A program made the position numbers and the translations under genes. The notes under the pieces were generated by a model, which was not told where the DNA came from, did no database searches, and saw nothing but the letters and a program-made list of their open reading frames with translations. From contig NZ_JALJXP010000005.1 in NCBI RefSeq assembly GCF_024170165.1, positions 310,001 through 374,000 on the forward strand: a stretch of 64,000 nt of DNA. The letters are read 5' to 3'. Origin of the DNA: Pseudomonas nitroreducens. Lineage in GTDB: Bacteria; Pseudomonadota; Gammaproteobacteria; Pseudomonadales; Pseudomonadaceae. Shown piece after piece: positions 1-7,948 of this stretch; position 1 is the stretch's first letter, and the number at the start of each line of letters is the position of its first letter.

Positions 1-28
1 CTCGGACTTCCAGAATGGCTTGCTGCAT
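1..28 (-). CDS. 5' end of an unidentified SOS-regulated gene (partial)
   Basis: Only the first nine codons are in the window (M-Q-Q-A-I-L-E-V-R) on the reverse strand, running off the left edge. The start is supported by a strong Shine-Dalgarno sequence (GGAGAAAGG) a few bases upstream and by a perfect LexA operator at 45-60, just behind it. This is a typical arrangement for a LexA-repressed gene. The product cannot be identified from nine residues; they do not match the N-termini I know for lexA, recN or dinB. Confidence 0.6.
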
Positions 29-44
29 GACCTTTCTCCGAATA

Positions 45-60
45 CTGTATATGCATACAG
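45..60. promoter_or_regulatory. LexA (SOS) operator
   Basis: The bases CTGTATATGCATACAG fit the gamma-proteobacterial LexA consensus CTGT-N8-ACAG exactly, with an AT-rich centre. The site lies 17 bases upstream of the reverse-strand start codon at 28, so it would repress that gene. The small rightward gene at 185 starts 125 bases away and could also be affected, but nothing shows this. Confidence 0.8.
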
Positions 61-184
61 ATACCAGATACCCGCCGGCCCGACAAGCAATTGAATGGAA
101 CCTCCGGGAAGCAATGCCGCTCAACCGAAAGGACAGCGCACCGATGACGGTGGACTACCCTTAGGGAGGGGTGAGGATATCGAT

Positions 185-349
185 ATGAATCCAGGCACGT
201 TCGTCACGCTCATGATTTTCGGCTGGGTCCTGCTGGCCTTGGTCACTCTGTGGGCCATCCTGCGGGTTCCCATGCGCCGGGCTCGTTTGCAGAAACCCAG
301 GCAAAAGGCCAAAGCCACCTCGTCGCGGCACCATCCTCTCCCGCACTGA
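185..349 (+). CDS. small single-pass membrane protein, unknown function
   Basis: This 54-residue protein has one hydrophobic segment (about residues 5-26, FVTLMIFGWVLLALVTLWAI) followed by a strongly basic tail (RVPMRRAR, KPRQKAK), giving an N-out/C-in single-pass topology by the positive-inside rule. I chose the ATG at 185 because a purine-rich ribosome site (GGGAGGGGTGAGGA) precedes it. A longer reading from 95 would add a low-complexity stretch with no ribosome site. No family is recognised. Such small membrane proteins often bind and modulate a larger membrane partner, but none is indicated here. Confidence 0.5.
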   Translation: MNPGTFVTLMIFGWVLLALVTLWAILRVPMRRARLQKPRQKAKATSSRHHPLPH

Positions 350-418
350 AATCGCCATCGTGCAAAATGCCATGGCATTTACGCGCCGCCTTGCAAGCTG
401 CATGGAAAACGGGACGGT

Positions 419-436
419 AATAATTTTCAAATTATT
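419..436. promoter_or_regulatory. AT-rich palindrome in the promoter region of the gene at 527
   Basis: AATAATTT and AAATTATT form a perfect 8-bp inverted repeat around a 2-base centre. It sits inside a roughly 50-base very AT-rich tract (418-467), unusual in this GC-rich window. It could be an operator or an UP-element/H-NS-family (MvaT) target. No regulator can be named from sequence alone. Confidence 0.35.
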
Positions 437-526
437 GATTTATAAAGATTTTTTGTTTTTAAGAGATTGGTATGCACCCTGCAATGAAAGGGAAGGAACT
501 GCCCATTCTTTGCCGAGGACGACACC

Positions 527-892
527 ATGCCAATCGATCGACTGCCTGCCGCCCAATACCTCTGCCAGGTCTTCTCCGAATTCGATGTGAGCTTCACCTC
601 TCGACCGGACGGCAATCTCATCATGACGTTGAGCAAGGATGCGGGCGAACACATTGCCTGTCGCGTGGTGCGCCGGGAAGAGCAACGTGACGAAGCCCTG
701 CTGACCAGCCTGGTTAGTCGTATTCGTCGCGACCTCGCGACCGAATACGGACCGCTGCAGGAACGCGATGCCGATCACTTCAAGGAAGAAGTTCCGCTGC
801 AGAACTTCTACGAGACCGCCGAGCCACTGCGCCAGCGCCGCATCGTCAAGGCCGGCGCGAAGCTGCGGTCAATTGCCAATATCGGGGCCTGA
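527..892 (+). CDS. DUF3509-like Pseudomonas protein
   Basis: A 121-residue soluble protein without signal peptide or membrane segment. The N-terminal part (F-DVSF-SRPDGNLIMTLS) and the following RIRRDLATE segment resemble the DUF3509 family, which as far as I know is largely confined to Pseudomonas; the assignment is from memory. The C-terminal 30 residues are basic. The ATG at 527 follows a GAGGAC ribosome site. The gene stands alone behind an AT-rich leader and ends at a strong terminator. No function is known. Confidence 0.6.
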   Translation: MPIDRLPAAQYLCQVFSEFDVSFTSRPDGNLIMTLSKDAGEHIACRVVRREEQRDEALLTSLVSRIRRDLATEYGPLQERDADHFKEEVPLQNFYETAEPLRQRRIVKAGAKLRSIANIGA

Positions 893-905
893 ATAGGTGA
901 GCAAT

Positions 906-933
906 AAAAAACCCGGCCTAGGCCGGGTTTTTT
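906..933. terminator. bidirectional rho-independent terminator
   Basis: AAAAAACCCGGCCTAGGCCGGGTTTTTT is a perfect GC-rich stem with A and T tracts on both sides. It can end transcription of the rightward gene (stop at 892) and of the leftward tRNA genes. Confidence 0.9.
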
Positions 934-993
934 ATATGGAGTGCTCGCCTCGATTCGGAGCTGCAATCTGCAGCAAATCGGGAAAGAAGAAGA

Positions 994-1079
994 TGGTGCC
1001 CGGAGCCGGAATCGAACCGGCACGCCCAAAGGGCGAGAGATTTTAAGTCTCCTGCGTCTACCGATTTCGCCATCCGGGC
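994..1079 (-). tRNA. tRNA-Leu (anticodon UAA)
   Basis: On the reverse strand an 86-base tRNA folds with acceptor GCCCGGA/TCCGGGC, encoded CCA, T-arm GGTTCGATTCC, a long class II variable arm, and anticodon loop CTTAAAA, giving anticodon UAA. It is the last and most distal of three clustered tRNA genes behind pgsA. Confidence 0.93.
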
Positions 1080-1198
1080 GGCAGCGCGTTGCAGTATTTC
1101 CAGGTGCAAGCCCGGAAAGGGCAGGACTATATACAGCCCCACTCCCCCTGCGCAAGTTGCTGAAACTCGCAATCCCTGCAGCGGGCTAGTAAAGAAAA

Positions 1199-1227
1199 AG
1201 CCCTGTAAATCTTCGATTTACAGGGCT
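1199..1227. terminator. hairpin between tRNA-Cys and tRNA-Leu
   Basis: A perfect 13-bp stem (AGCCCTGTAAATC / GATTTACAGGGCT) with a TTC loop, flanked by A and T runs on either side, looks like a rho-independent terminator. It lies between two tRNA genes of the same strand, so it may split the cluster or act as a processing/attenuation hairpin. Confidence 0.8.
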
Positions 1228-1234
1228 TTTCTAT

Positions 1235-1308
1235 TGGAGGCTGAGGTCGGAATCGAACCGGCGTTCACGGATTTGCAATCCGGTGCATAACCACTCTGCT
1301 ACTCAGCC
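1235..1308 (-). tRNA. tRNA-Cys (anticodon GCA)
   Basis: A 74-base reverse-strand tRNA with acceptor GGCTGAG/CTCAGCC, encoded CCA, T-loop GGTTCGATTCC and anticodon loop ATTGCAAAT, giving anticodon GCA. It lies between tRNA-Gly and tRNA-Leu. Confidence 0.93.
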
Positions 1309-1343
1309 ATAACACGGATGACTCAAGGCGAATCATCAAAATC

Positions 1344-1419
<76 letters not shown>

Positions 1420-1487
1420 GTTGTCGTGTTGACGGGCGCCATTCTAACGATTTGGAAATGCCTGTCAACTCCTTGATTCAAAAATAC

Positions 1488-2048
1488 TTATTTCTCTTTC
1501 GGGTTGGTATTCAGGTGCGGCCAGGCAGCCACCAGGTAGTGCAGCATCGACCACAGGGTAAGGATGGCAGCAACGATTAGAAGCGAGTAACCCACCAGGA
1601 CCCAGAAGGTCATCAGTGGCGGATTGGCTAGCAGGATGACCAGCGCCAGCATCTGCGCTGCGGTTTTCCATTTACCCAGGCTGGAAACGGCCACATGCGC
1701 CCTCGCCCCGATTTCTGCCATCCACTCGCGCAGCGCGGAAACGACAATCTCGCGACCGATGATGATCGCCGCCGGCAGCGTCAGCCACAGGTTCGCGTGC
1801 TCTTCCACCAGCAGCACCAGCGCGGTGGCGACCATCAGCTTGTCCGCCACCGGATCGAGGAACGCGCCGAAGGGCGTGCTCTGCCCCAGTCGCCGCGCCA
1901 GGTAACCATCCAGCCAGTCGGTGGCGGCAGCCAGAGCGAACACGGCACTGGCGGCCAGGTGGCTCGCCGGGAACGGAAGATAGAACAGCAGGATGAAGAT
2001 CGGAATGAGCAGAACGCGGAGCAGTGTAAGCAGGTTCGGGATATTCAT
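1488..2048 (-). CDS. pgsA: CDP-diacylglycerol--glycerol-3-phosphate 3-phosphatidyltransferase
   Basis: PgsA joins CDP-diacylglycerol to glycerol-3-phosphate to give phosphatidylglycerol phosphate, the committed step to phosphatidylglycerol and cardiolipin, in the inner membrane. The 186-residue protein is of usual length with several hydrophobic helices. It carries the CDP-alcohol phosphotransferase signature DG-x2-AR-x8-G-x3-D-x3-D (DGYLARRLG...[10 protein letters not shown], about residues 60-85). It follows uvrC by 33 bases on the same strand, an arrangement conserved in Pseudomonas, and is followed by three tRNA genes. Confidence 0.95.
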   Translation of the reverse strand: MNIPNLLTLLRVLLIPIFILLFYLPFPASHLAASAVFALAAATDWLDGYLARRLGQSTPFGAFLDPVADKLMVATALVLLVEEHANLWLTLPAAIIIGREIVVSALREWMAEIGARAHVAVSSLGKWKTAAQMLALVILLANPPLMTFWVLVGYSLLIVAAILTLWSMLHYLVAAWPHLNTNPKEK

Positions 2049-2081
2049 CGGGTCGCAAGGTCTTCGAGTTGAGCCGGCATT

Positions 2082-3908
2082 CTACTCGCTGTGCAGAGCA
2101 GCATAAATCTGCTCTGCCAGCTTTTTGCTGATACCGGGGGCTTTGGCGATTTCTTCGATACTGGCTCTGCCCAGTTCCTGCAACCCGCCGAAATGCTTGA
2201 GCAGGTCGCGCCGGCGCTTGGGTCCGACGCCAGCGACGTCTTCCAGTGTGGAGGTACGCCGCGCCTTGCCGCGCCGAGCACGGTGCCCGGTAATGGCAAA
2301 GCGGTGGGCCTCGTCGCGGATCTGCTGGATAAGGTGCAGCGCAGGCGAATCGGCGGGCAAGGTGAACTCGTGTTCGGCGTCGTTGAGGTACAGGGTTTCC
2401 AGGCCGGGCTTGCGGGTTACGCCTTTGGCGACGCCGAGCAGTGTCAGGCCGACTACCGCCAGCTCCTGGAGCACTTCCTGGGCCATGGTCAGTTGTCCCT
2501 TGCCGCCGTCCACCAGAAGAATATCGGGCATCTTGCCCTCGCCTTCCTTCAAGCGGCTGAAACGGCGGGTCAGCGCCTGGTGCATGGCGGCGTAATCGTC
2601 ACCCCCGGTAATGCCTTCGATATTGAAGCGGCGATAGTCCGACTTCAGTGCACCTTCTGGACCAAAGACCACGCAGGACGCGACAGTCGCTTCGCCGCTG
2701 GAGTGACTGATGTCGAAACATTCCAGCCGCTGCGGCGGCTCCGGCAAGTCCAGCGCCTCGCCCAGCGCATCGAAGCGTGCGGCCATGTGCTGGCGGTTCG
2801 CGAGACGTGCGGCCAGCGCCTGCTCGGCGTTGGTGACCGCCAACTGCTGCCAGCGCGCGCGCGTGCCTCGCACTCGCGGGGTGATTTCCAACAAGCGACC
2901 ACGGGACTCCTCGATGGCCGATGCCAGGATCGGGAAGTCTTCGTGCCTGGCGTTGACGATCAACTCGTTCGGCAGATCGCGCTCGTGATGACTGAGGTAG
3001 TACTGCCCGAGGAAGGCCAGCAGGACGTCGGCTACCTCCTCCTCGATGGCCACCTGCGGGAAGAAGTTCTTGCTGCCCAGCACCCGCCCACCGCGCACGC
3101 TGATCAGGTGCACGCAGGCGCCACCCGGATTGACGATCGCCGCCACCACATCGACGTTTCCCGTGCCGAACTCCATGCTCTGCTGGTCCTGCACGCGACG
3201 CAGGATCTGCACCTGGTCGCGCAGTTCCGCCGCCTTTTCGAAGTCCAGGCGCATCGCTGCCTGCTCCATGCTGGTGGACAGCTCTTCGGCCAGCACATTG
3301 CTGCGCCCTTCGAGGAACATGATCGAGTGGCGCACGTCTTCGGCGTACTCCTCCTCGCTCACCAGCCCCACACAGGGCGCCTTGCAGCGCTTGATCTGGT
3401 ACTGCAGGCATGGGCGCGTGCGGTTACGGTAGTAGCTGTCTTCGCACTGGCGCACGAAGAAGGCCTTCTGCAGCAGCGCAAGGCTTTCACGAATGGCGCC
3501 AGCGCTCGGGTATGGACCGAAGTAACGTCCCTTGGCCTTCTTGGCACCACGGTGGATGGTGAGGCGCGGGAAAGAATCCTCACTCGACAGGAAGACGTAG
3601 GGATAAGACTTATCGTCGCGCAGCAGGATGTTGTAAGGCGGCCGCCACTCCTTGATCAGCGTCTGCTCGAGCAGCAACGCCTCGGTCTCGTTGGCGGTGA
3701 TAGTGGTCTCGACCTGGGCGATCTTCGCCACCAGGGCGGCGGTCTTCGGCGCCAGGCCGGACTTGCGGAAATAACTGGAAAGACGCTTCTTGAGGTCCTT
3801 CGCCTTGCCGACGTAGAGCAGCTTGGCCTCTGCGTCGAACATCCGATAAACGCCCGGCCGCCCGCTGCAGGTGGCCAGGAAAGCCGCCGAATCGAATTGT
3901 TGCGCCAT
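2082..3908 (-). CDS. uvrC: UvrABC excinuclease subunit C
   Basis: UvrC makes the 3' and 5' incisions in nucleotide excision repair after loading by UvrA and UvrB. In this 608-residue protein the N-terminal GIY-YIG nuclease lies at about residues 15-95 (GVYRMF ... [14 protein letters not shown]). A UVR domain follows at about 205-240. The second, RNase H-like nuclease ([11 protein letters not shown]) is at about 395-530, and tandem helix-hairpin-helix motifs are at the end ([16 protein letters not shown]). The start codon lies 2 bases after the gacA stop (TGATCATG), so the two are co-transcribed and probably translationally coupled, as in many gamma-proteobacteria. Confidence 0.97.
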   Translation of the reverse strand: MAQQFDSAAFLATCSGRPGVYRMFDAEAKLLYVGKAKDLKKRLSSYFRKSGLAPKTAALVAKIAQVETTITANETEALLLEQTLIKEWRPPYNILLRDDKSYPYVFLSSEDSFPRLTIHRGAKKAKGRYFGPYPSAGAIRESLALLQKAFFVRQCEDSYYRNRTRPCLQYQIKRCKAPCVGLVSEEEYAEDVRHSIMFLEGRSNVLAEELSTSMEQAAMRLDFEKAAELRDQVQILRRVQDQQSMEFGTGNVDVVAAIVNPGGACVHLISVRGGRVLGSKNFFPQVAIEEEVADVLLAFLGQYYLSHHERDLPNELIVNARHEDFPILASAIEESRGRLLEITPRVRGTRARWQQLAVTNAEQALAARLANRQHMAARFDALGEALDLPEPPQRLECFDISHSSGEATVASCVVFGPEGALKSDYRRFNIEGITGGDDYAAMHQALTRRFSRLKEGEGKMPDILLVDGGKGQLTMAQEVLQELAVVGLTLLGVAKGVTRKPGLETLYLNDAEHEFTLPADSPALHLIQQIRDEAHRFAITGHRARRGKARRTSTLEDVAGVGPKRRRDLLKHFGGLQELGRASIEEIAKAPGISKKLAEQIYAALHSE

Positions 3909-3910
3909 GA

Positions 3911-4555
3911 TCAGTTGCTGGCGTCGACCATGCCGTGCCGGACAGCCAGCAACGCCAGCTCGACGTCACTGGTGATCGAGAGTTTCTCGAAGATGCGGTA
4001 GCGGTAGGTATTCACGGTCTTGGGCGAAAGGCACAGCTTGTCCGAGATGCTCTGCACCTTGTGGCAGTTGGCGATCATCAGCGCGATCTGGATCTCACGC
4101 TCGGACAGGGTGTCGAACGGCGATGCATTTCTTTCCGGCTCGAAAGATTTCAACGCAAGGTTCTGGGCGATCTGCGGGCTGATATAGCGCTGGCCGGCAA
4201 AGACCTGGCGAATCGCCTGGACCATCTCGTCGAGCGCCGCCCCCTTGGTGAGATAGCCGGCCGCGCCAGCCTGCATCAGGCGAGTCGGAAACGGGTCTTC
4301 CTCGCAAACCGTCACTACCACCACGCGCACGTCGGGCTGGCTGCGCAGCAGTTTGCGGGTGGCTTCCAGGCCGCCGATGCCGGGCATCTTCACGTCCATC
4401 AGCACAACGTCCGGCTTGAGCTCGCGCGCCAGCTGCAGCCCACGCTCGCCAGAGTCGGCCTGCCCGACGACCTGCAGGCCATCGATATCAGCCAGCATGC
4501 GGGTAATTCCGGTGCGCACCAGATCGTGATCATCGACCACCAGCACCTTAATCAC
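3911..4555 (-). CDS. gacA: GacA/UvrY response regulator
   Basis: GacA is the DNA-binding partner of the GacS hybrid kinase. It turns on the RsmY/RsmZ small RNAs that titrate RsmA, and so controls secondary metabolism, biofilm and virulence traits. The 214-residue protein has a receiver domain with acidic pocket DD at residues 8-9 and phosphoacceptor D54 in [10 protein letters not shown] LuxR/NarL-type helix-turn-helix follows at about 145-205 ([12 protein letters not shown] ... [17 protein letters not shown]). It heads the uvrC-pgsA-tRNA block; its promoter must lie in 4556-4810, a stretch where I see no other gene. Confidence 0.96.
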   Translation of the reverse strand: MIKVLVVDDHDLVRTGITRMLADIDGLQVVGQADSGERGLQLARELKPDVVLMDVKMPGIGGLEATRKLLRSQPDVRVVVVTVCEEDPFPTRLMQAGAAGYLTKGAALDEMVQAIRQVFAGQRYISPQIAQNLALKSFEPERNASPFDTLSEREIQIALMIANCHKVQSISDKLCLSPKTVNTYRYRIFEKLSITSDVELALLAVRHGMVDASN

Positions 4556-4810
4556 ACAGCACCCCTTGAGCAGAATGGATTGGCGAGCCCCGAAAAGGGA
4601 CTCCGAACAATTGTCGAACCTTAACAGAAAGCAGCTCTACGACCTAGCTTGGAAGCGGTTCGCCAAAATGCAAGCGCCAGAGAAATGCAGCGCAGGAGGG
4701 ATAAATGCTGACAGATGCCTGCCGGCCCGTCTAGGACGGCCGTACCGGGACGCCTCTAACCGGAAGCGTCGACGACAACGATGAGGCAATTGAGAGACAG
4801 GCCGACGCGA

Positions 4811-5056
4811 TCAGCCTCCGCCACCTGCGCCGGAATCACATCCACCGCCTGAGTCGGTATCGGCACTGCCGCAATCGCTGGCGTACTCACTGCCGCGGAG
4901 CGATTCGCGGCTATCGGCTGCACCAAACGTGCCGATCGAATCGTACTGGGAACTGCCATTCTGATTGACGCCATCGGCGCGACGCGACTTGCGCAAAGCC
5001 AGCCAGGCAATAGCGGTAACCGATAGAACAGCACAGACAACCCAAGCTCCCGCCAC
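4811..5056 (-). CDS. small membrane protein with Cys/Gly-rich tail, unknown
   Basis: An 81-residue protein from a GTG start. A hydrophobic segment (about residues 3-20, GAWVVCAVLSVTAIAWLAL) is followed by a basic stop-transfer (RKSRRAD), a polar middle part, and a striking C-terminus of alternating Asp, Ser, Cys and Gly (DCGSADTDSGGGC, ending AGGGG) with two cysteines. Similar Cys/Gly-tailed small proteins occur in Pseudomonas, but I cannot name a family. It starts 24 bases after the stop of the gene at 5081-5344, so the two are probably one transcript. A competing reading frame here lacks such features. The exact start is uncertain. Confidence 0.5.
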   Translation of the reverse strand: MAGAWVVCAVLSVTAIAWLALRKSRRADGVNQNGSSQYDSIGTFGAADSRESLRGSEYASDCGSADTDSGGGCDSGAGGGG

Positions 5057-5080
5057 AGCTCGACTCCCGGTCGATGAACC

Positions 5081-5344
5081 TCAGGCTTCGACGGCATCCA
5101 GCAGGGCCCACGGCTTGTAGCCTGCGGTGCGTGCGGCCTTTTCCGCCTCCAGGATCGCCTCGGTCCGACTCAGCGAACGCGAACGATGCTCGAAGCGAAA
5201 GGCGGGCCCATTCGCGCCACGCACACTGAGGACAATCAGATAGCCCCTCATGGGGTTACTGGCTTCCCGAGTGGTTTTCACTTTCTTCGGAGCAACGCCC
5301 AGTGCTTCGCGCATCTGCCGCTCGAGATCTTCGACTTGATTCAT
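5081..5344 (-). CDS. conserved-looking hypothetical protein
   Basis: An 87-residue soluble protein, N-terminally charged (MNQVEDLERQMREALG, probable helix), then a beta-rich stretch (GYLIVLSVRG-GPAFRFEHRS) and a helical C-terminal half ending in the hydrophobic WALLDAVEA. No signal peptide or membrane segment. It is first in a likely two-gene unit with the membrane protein at 4811-5056 and ends before gacA. I do not recognise a family. Codon use is like the neighbours. Confidence 0.6.
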   Translation of the reverse strand: MNQVEDLERQMREALGVAPKKVKTTREASNPMRGYLIVLSVRGANGPAFRFEHRSRSLSRTEAILEAEKAARTAGYKPWALLDAVEA

Positions 5345-5523
5345 TCAGGCTATTCCGGAGGGTGGTACTTGAAGTTTAACTGAGCGGATCAACGTCCTAC
5401 AGAATCATCTATCGGGATGACTGTCTTTTCTGACGCCGTTCAACTTGTGCCATGCATTCGCAATGAACGCGATGCCTAAATGGATGGAATCACCACGCGC
5501 CGCGCTGCATCGCCAGAAACGCG

Positions 5524-5546
5524 AAAGCCCCGCACTGCGGGGCTTT
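5524..5546. terminator. terminator downstream of tRNA-Ser
   Basis: AAAGCCCCGCACTGCGGGGCTTT is a GC-rich stem with flanking A/T runs, 14 bases beyond the CCA end of the leftward tRNA-Ser gene. Confidence 0.85.
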
Positions 5547-5560
5547 CAACGTTGTAATAG

Positions 5561-5648
5561 TGGCGGAAGCGTAGAGATTCGAACTCTAGGACAGTTGCCC
5601 GTCGACGGTTTTCAAGACCGTTGCCTTAAACCACTCGGCCACGCTTCC
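5561..5648 (-). tRNA. tRNA-Ser (anticodon UGA)
   Basis: An 88-base reverse-strand class II tRNA with acceptor GGAAGCG/CGCTTCC, encoded CCA, anticodon loop CTTGAAA (anticodon UGA), a long variable arm (CGACGGGCAACTGTC region) and T-loop AGTTCGAATCT. It stands alone between the small gene at 5345 and the rightward gene at 5783. Confidence 0.95.
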
Positions 5649-5782
5649 ACATGAGCGGGCGGCAATATTACCGGATCGCAACACACTGTCAAACTCTGAT
5701 GATTCAGCACGCTTTTCCCTCTGTTATGATGAGCCCCACTACGGTCATGGATCCGTATCCCGCTTAACAGGAGTGTCTCGAC

Positions 5783-6448
5783 ATGCAAGAACGGCAATAT
5801 CTCGACTCCACAGCCGTGGAGCAGAAAGAGGTCAGCGGCGTCCTGCGCAATACCTATGGCCTGCTGGCCCTGACTCTGGCCTTCAGCGGCCTGGTGGCCT
5901 TCGCCTCGCAGCAGATGCGTCTGCCCTACCCCAGCTTCTTCGTGGTGCTGCTGGGCTTCTACGGCCTGTTCTTCCTCACCGTGAAGCTGCGCAACAGCGC
6001 CTGGGGCCTGGTCAGCACCTTCGCCCTCACCGGCTTCATGGGCTACACCCTCGGCCCGATCCTGAACATGTACCTGGGCATGGCCAACGGCGCGAGCATC
6101 ATCTCCTCGGCCTTCTTCATGACCGCCCTGGTGTTCTTCGGCCTGTCCGCCTATGTACTGACCACCCGCAAGGACATGAGCTTCCTGTCCGGCTTCATCA
6201 CCGCGGGATTCTTCGTGCTGCTGGGCGCCGTCCTGGTTTCGCTGTTCTTCCAGATCAGCGGCCTGCAACTGGCCATCAGCGCCGGCTTCGTGCTGTTCTC
6301 CTCGGCGATGATCCTGTTCCAGACCAGTGCGATCATCCACGGCGGTGAGCGCAACTACATCATGGCCACCATCAGCCTGTACGTGTCGATCTACAACCTG
6401 TTCATTAGCCTGCTGCAGATCTTCGGCATCATGGGCAGCGACGACTGA
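5783..6448 (+). CDS. Bax inhibitor-1 / YccA family membrane protein
   Basis: A 221-residue inner-membrane protein with about seven hydrophobic helices after a polar N-terminus (MQERQYLDSTAVEQKEVSGV), typical of the BI-1/YccA family. In E. coli YccA is both a substrate and a modulator of the FtsH protease and relieves jammed Sec translocons; the family includes pH-sensitive calcium channels. The conserved first helix (LRNTYGLLALTLAFSGLVA) and the GFFVLLGAVLVSLFF region fit the family. The ATG at 5783 has an AGGAG site. Monocistronic between tRNA-Ser and a strong terminator. Confidence 0.9.
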   Translation: MQERQYLDSTAVEQKEVSGVLRNTYGLLALTLAFSGLVAFASQQMRLPYPSFFVVLLGFYGLFFLTVKLRNSAWGLVSTFALTGFMGYTLGPILNMYLGMANGASIISSAFFMTALVFFGLSAYVLTTRKDMSFLSGFITAGFFVLLGAVLVSLFFQISGLQLAISAGFVLFSSAMILFQTSAIIHGGERNYIMATISLYVSIYNLFISLLQIFGIMGSDD

Positions 6449-6465
6449 TCACCACGCCACCCAGG

Positions 6466-6492
6466 AAAAAGCCCGCTTCGGCGGGCTTTTTT
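6466..6492. terminator. rho-independent terminator
   Basis: AAAAAGCCCGCTTCGGCGGGCTTTTTT, a stem with a stable TTCG tetraloop, 18 bases after the stop of the YccA-family gene. Confidence 0.92.
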
Positions 6493-6562
6493 CATTTCCG
6501 GCAGGGCAAAAAAGACGCGTTGCCGTATCATTCGGCGATACATCGTTGCAGTCAGTCCGAGC

Positions 6563-6955
6563 ATGAAATTCGTCATCGCCCTCTTCTCTCCGCCGCATTC
6601 ACCGGCCGCCCGGCGCGCCTTGCGCTTTGCCGAGGCTGCGCTGACCGGCGGCCACGACATCACCCGGCTGTTCTTCTATCAGGACGGCGTGCACAGCGCC
6701 TCGGCCAACGCCGTGTCCAGCCAGGACGAGCTGGATGTCGCCGCCGCCTGGACGCGCTTCGTCTCCGACAACCAGCTGGACGGTGTGGTCTGCATTGCCG
6801 CCGCGCTGCGCCGGGGCGTGCTCAATCCGGAAGAGGCGAATCGCTACTCGCGGCCTGCCGCCAACCTGCAGGCACCCTGGGATCTCTCCGGCCTCGGCCA
6901 GCTGCATGAGGCGGCGCAACTGGCGGACCGCCTGGTCTGTTTCGGAGGCAACTGA
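6563..6955 (+). CDS. tusD: sulfurtransferase complex subunit TusD
   Basis: TusD takes persulfide sulfur from TusA and, within the TusBCD hexamer, passes it to TusE for thiolation of the wobble uridine of tRNA-Lys, -Glu and -Gln by MnmA. The 130-residue DsrE-fold protein has the active-site cysteine in the segment LDGVVCIAAALRRG (about residue 77), corresponding to Cys78 of E. coli TusD. First gene of tusDCBE; its stop overlaps the tusC start. The partner enzyme gene mnmA lies at 28318 in this same window. Confidence 0.93.
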   Translation: MKFVIALFSPPHSPAARRALRFAEAALTGGHDITRLFFYQDGVHSASANAVSSQDELDVAAAWTRFVSDNQLDGVVCIAAALRRGVLNPEEANRYSRPAANLQAPWDLSGLGQLHEAAQLADRLVCFGGN

Positions 6956-7314
6956 TGGCCAAGTCCCTGCTGATCATCAGCCGCCAGGCACCCTGGGCCG
7001 GCCCTGCCGCCCGCGAGGCGCTGGATATCGCCCTCGCCGGCGGCGCCTTCGACCTGCCGATCTCGATGCTCTTTCTCGATGACGGCGTGTTCCAGCTTGC
7101 TCCCGACCAGCGTCCCACAACAGTCGAACAGAAGGACCTGCAGGCCAATCTGCAAGCCCTGCCGCTGTTCGGCGTGGAAGCCCTCTATACCAGCAGCCGC
7201 AGCCTTGCCGAACGCGGGCTGGACGGCGCCAGTCTGACGCTCCCCACCCGGGCGCTGGACGATGCCGCCTTGCGCCACCTGCTGCAAACCCACGACCAGG
7301 TGATCACGATCTGA
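6955..7314 (+). CDS. tusC: sulfurtransferase complex subunit TusC
   Basis: TusC is a non-catalytic DsrF-like subunit of the TusBCD sulfur-relay complex. The 119-residue protein has the DsrE/F fold pattern: an early strand with SLLIISRQAPW, the PAAREALDIALAGGAFDLPI segment and a central LFLDDGVFQL strand. The ATG overlaps the tusD stop by one base, and its own stop overlaps the tusB start the same way, so translation is coupled. Confidence 0.92.
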   Translation: MAKSLLIISRQAPWAGPAAREALDIALAGGAFDLPISMLFLDDGVFQLAPDQRPTTVEQKDLQANLQALPLFGVEALYTSSRSLAERGLDGASLTLPTRALDDAALRHLLQTHDQVITI

Positions 7315-7616
7315 TGGCTACTCTCCACCTGCTCTCCCACTCCCCGTTCAACGATGGCCGCTTCGACAGCTGCCTGCTTCTCGCTGGAGCCGAAGATGGC
7401 ATCCTGCTGACCGGCGATGCGGCTTACGCGCTGCAGCCAAACAGCAAGCCCGCGCAGGACCTGCTGGCACTGCCCGGCAGCAACGCGCTGTTCGCCCTGC
7501 AGGAAGATCTGCAAGCCCGAGGGCTGGACGATATCCCTGCCCGCGTCGTCGCCGTGGACTACCCCGGCTTCGTCGAACTCTGTACCCGCTTCGACAAGGT
7601 GAACGCCTGGCTATGA
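7314..7616 (+). CDS. tusB: sulfurtransferase complex subunit TusB
   Basis: TusB is the DsrH-like third subunit of the TusBCD relay. The 100-residue protein has the family start (MATLHLLSHSPF) and the conserved ALLLTGDA-like segment (DGILLTGDAAYAL). It overlaps tusC at its start and tusE by four bases (ATGA) at its end. Length is usual for the family. Confidence 0.92.
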   Translation: MATLHLLSHSPFNDGRFDSCLLLAGAEDGILLTGDAAYALQPNSKPAQDLLALPGSNALFALQEDLQARGLDDIPARVVAVDYPGFVELCTRFDKVNAWL

Positions 7617-7948
7617 GCACCCTACTGGTCAACGGCCAGGCCTTGCCGCTGGACAAGGACGGCTACCTGGTCGACCTCAACGACTGGAGCGACGCCGCCG
7701 CCGAGGCCCTGGCATCCAACGAGGGCATCCACCTGACCCCCGAGCACTGGGAAATCCTCCTGCTGCTGCGCGAGTTCTACGGCGAGTTCCAGCTCTCGCC
7801 GGCCAACCGCCCGCTGATCAAGTACGCCGCCCAGAAACTGGGCGCGGAAAAGGGCAGCAGCCTGCACCTCAACCTCCTGTTCAAGGGCACACCGGCCAAG
7901 CTTGCCGCCAAGCTCGCCGGCCTGCCGAAGCCGACCAATTGCCTATGA
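7613..7948 (+). CDS. tusE: sulfur carrier TusE (DsrC family)
   Basis: TusE receives sulfur from TusD and delivers it to MnmA. The 111-residue protein has the DsrC fold, with the conserved internal LTPEHWEILLLLREFY segment and the catalytic cysteine next to last (PKPTNCL), as required in TusE/DsrC. Its stop codon overlaps the start of the ybiB-like gene (ATGA at 7945-7948). Confidence 0.94.
   Translation: MSTLLVNGQALPLDKDGYLVDLNDWSDAAAEALASNEGIHLTPEHWEILLLLREFYGEFQLSPANRPLIKYAAQKLGAEKGSSLHLNLLFKGTPAKLAAKLAGLPKPTNCL

Noticed and set aside
2091..4001. 636-residue forward frame opposite uvrC
   Set aside because: Antisense shadow of a certain gene, no start context.
4566..4784. 72-residue forward frame in the gacA promoter region
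   Set aside because: No ribosome site, a basic low-information sequence, and it occupies the stretch that must contain the gacA promoter.
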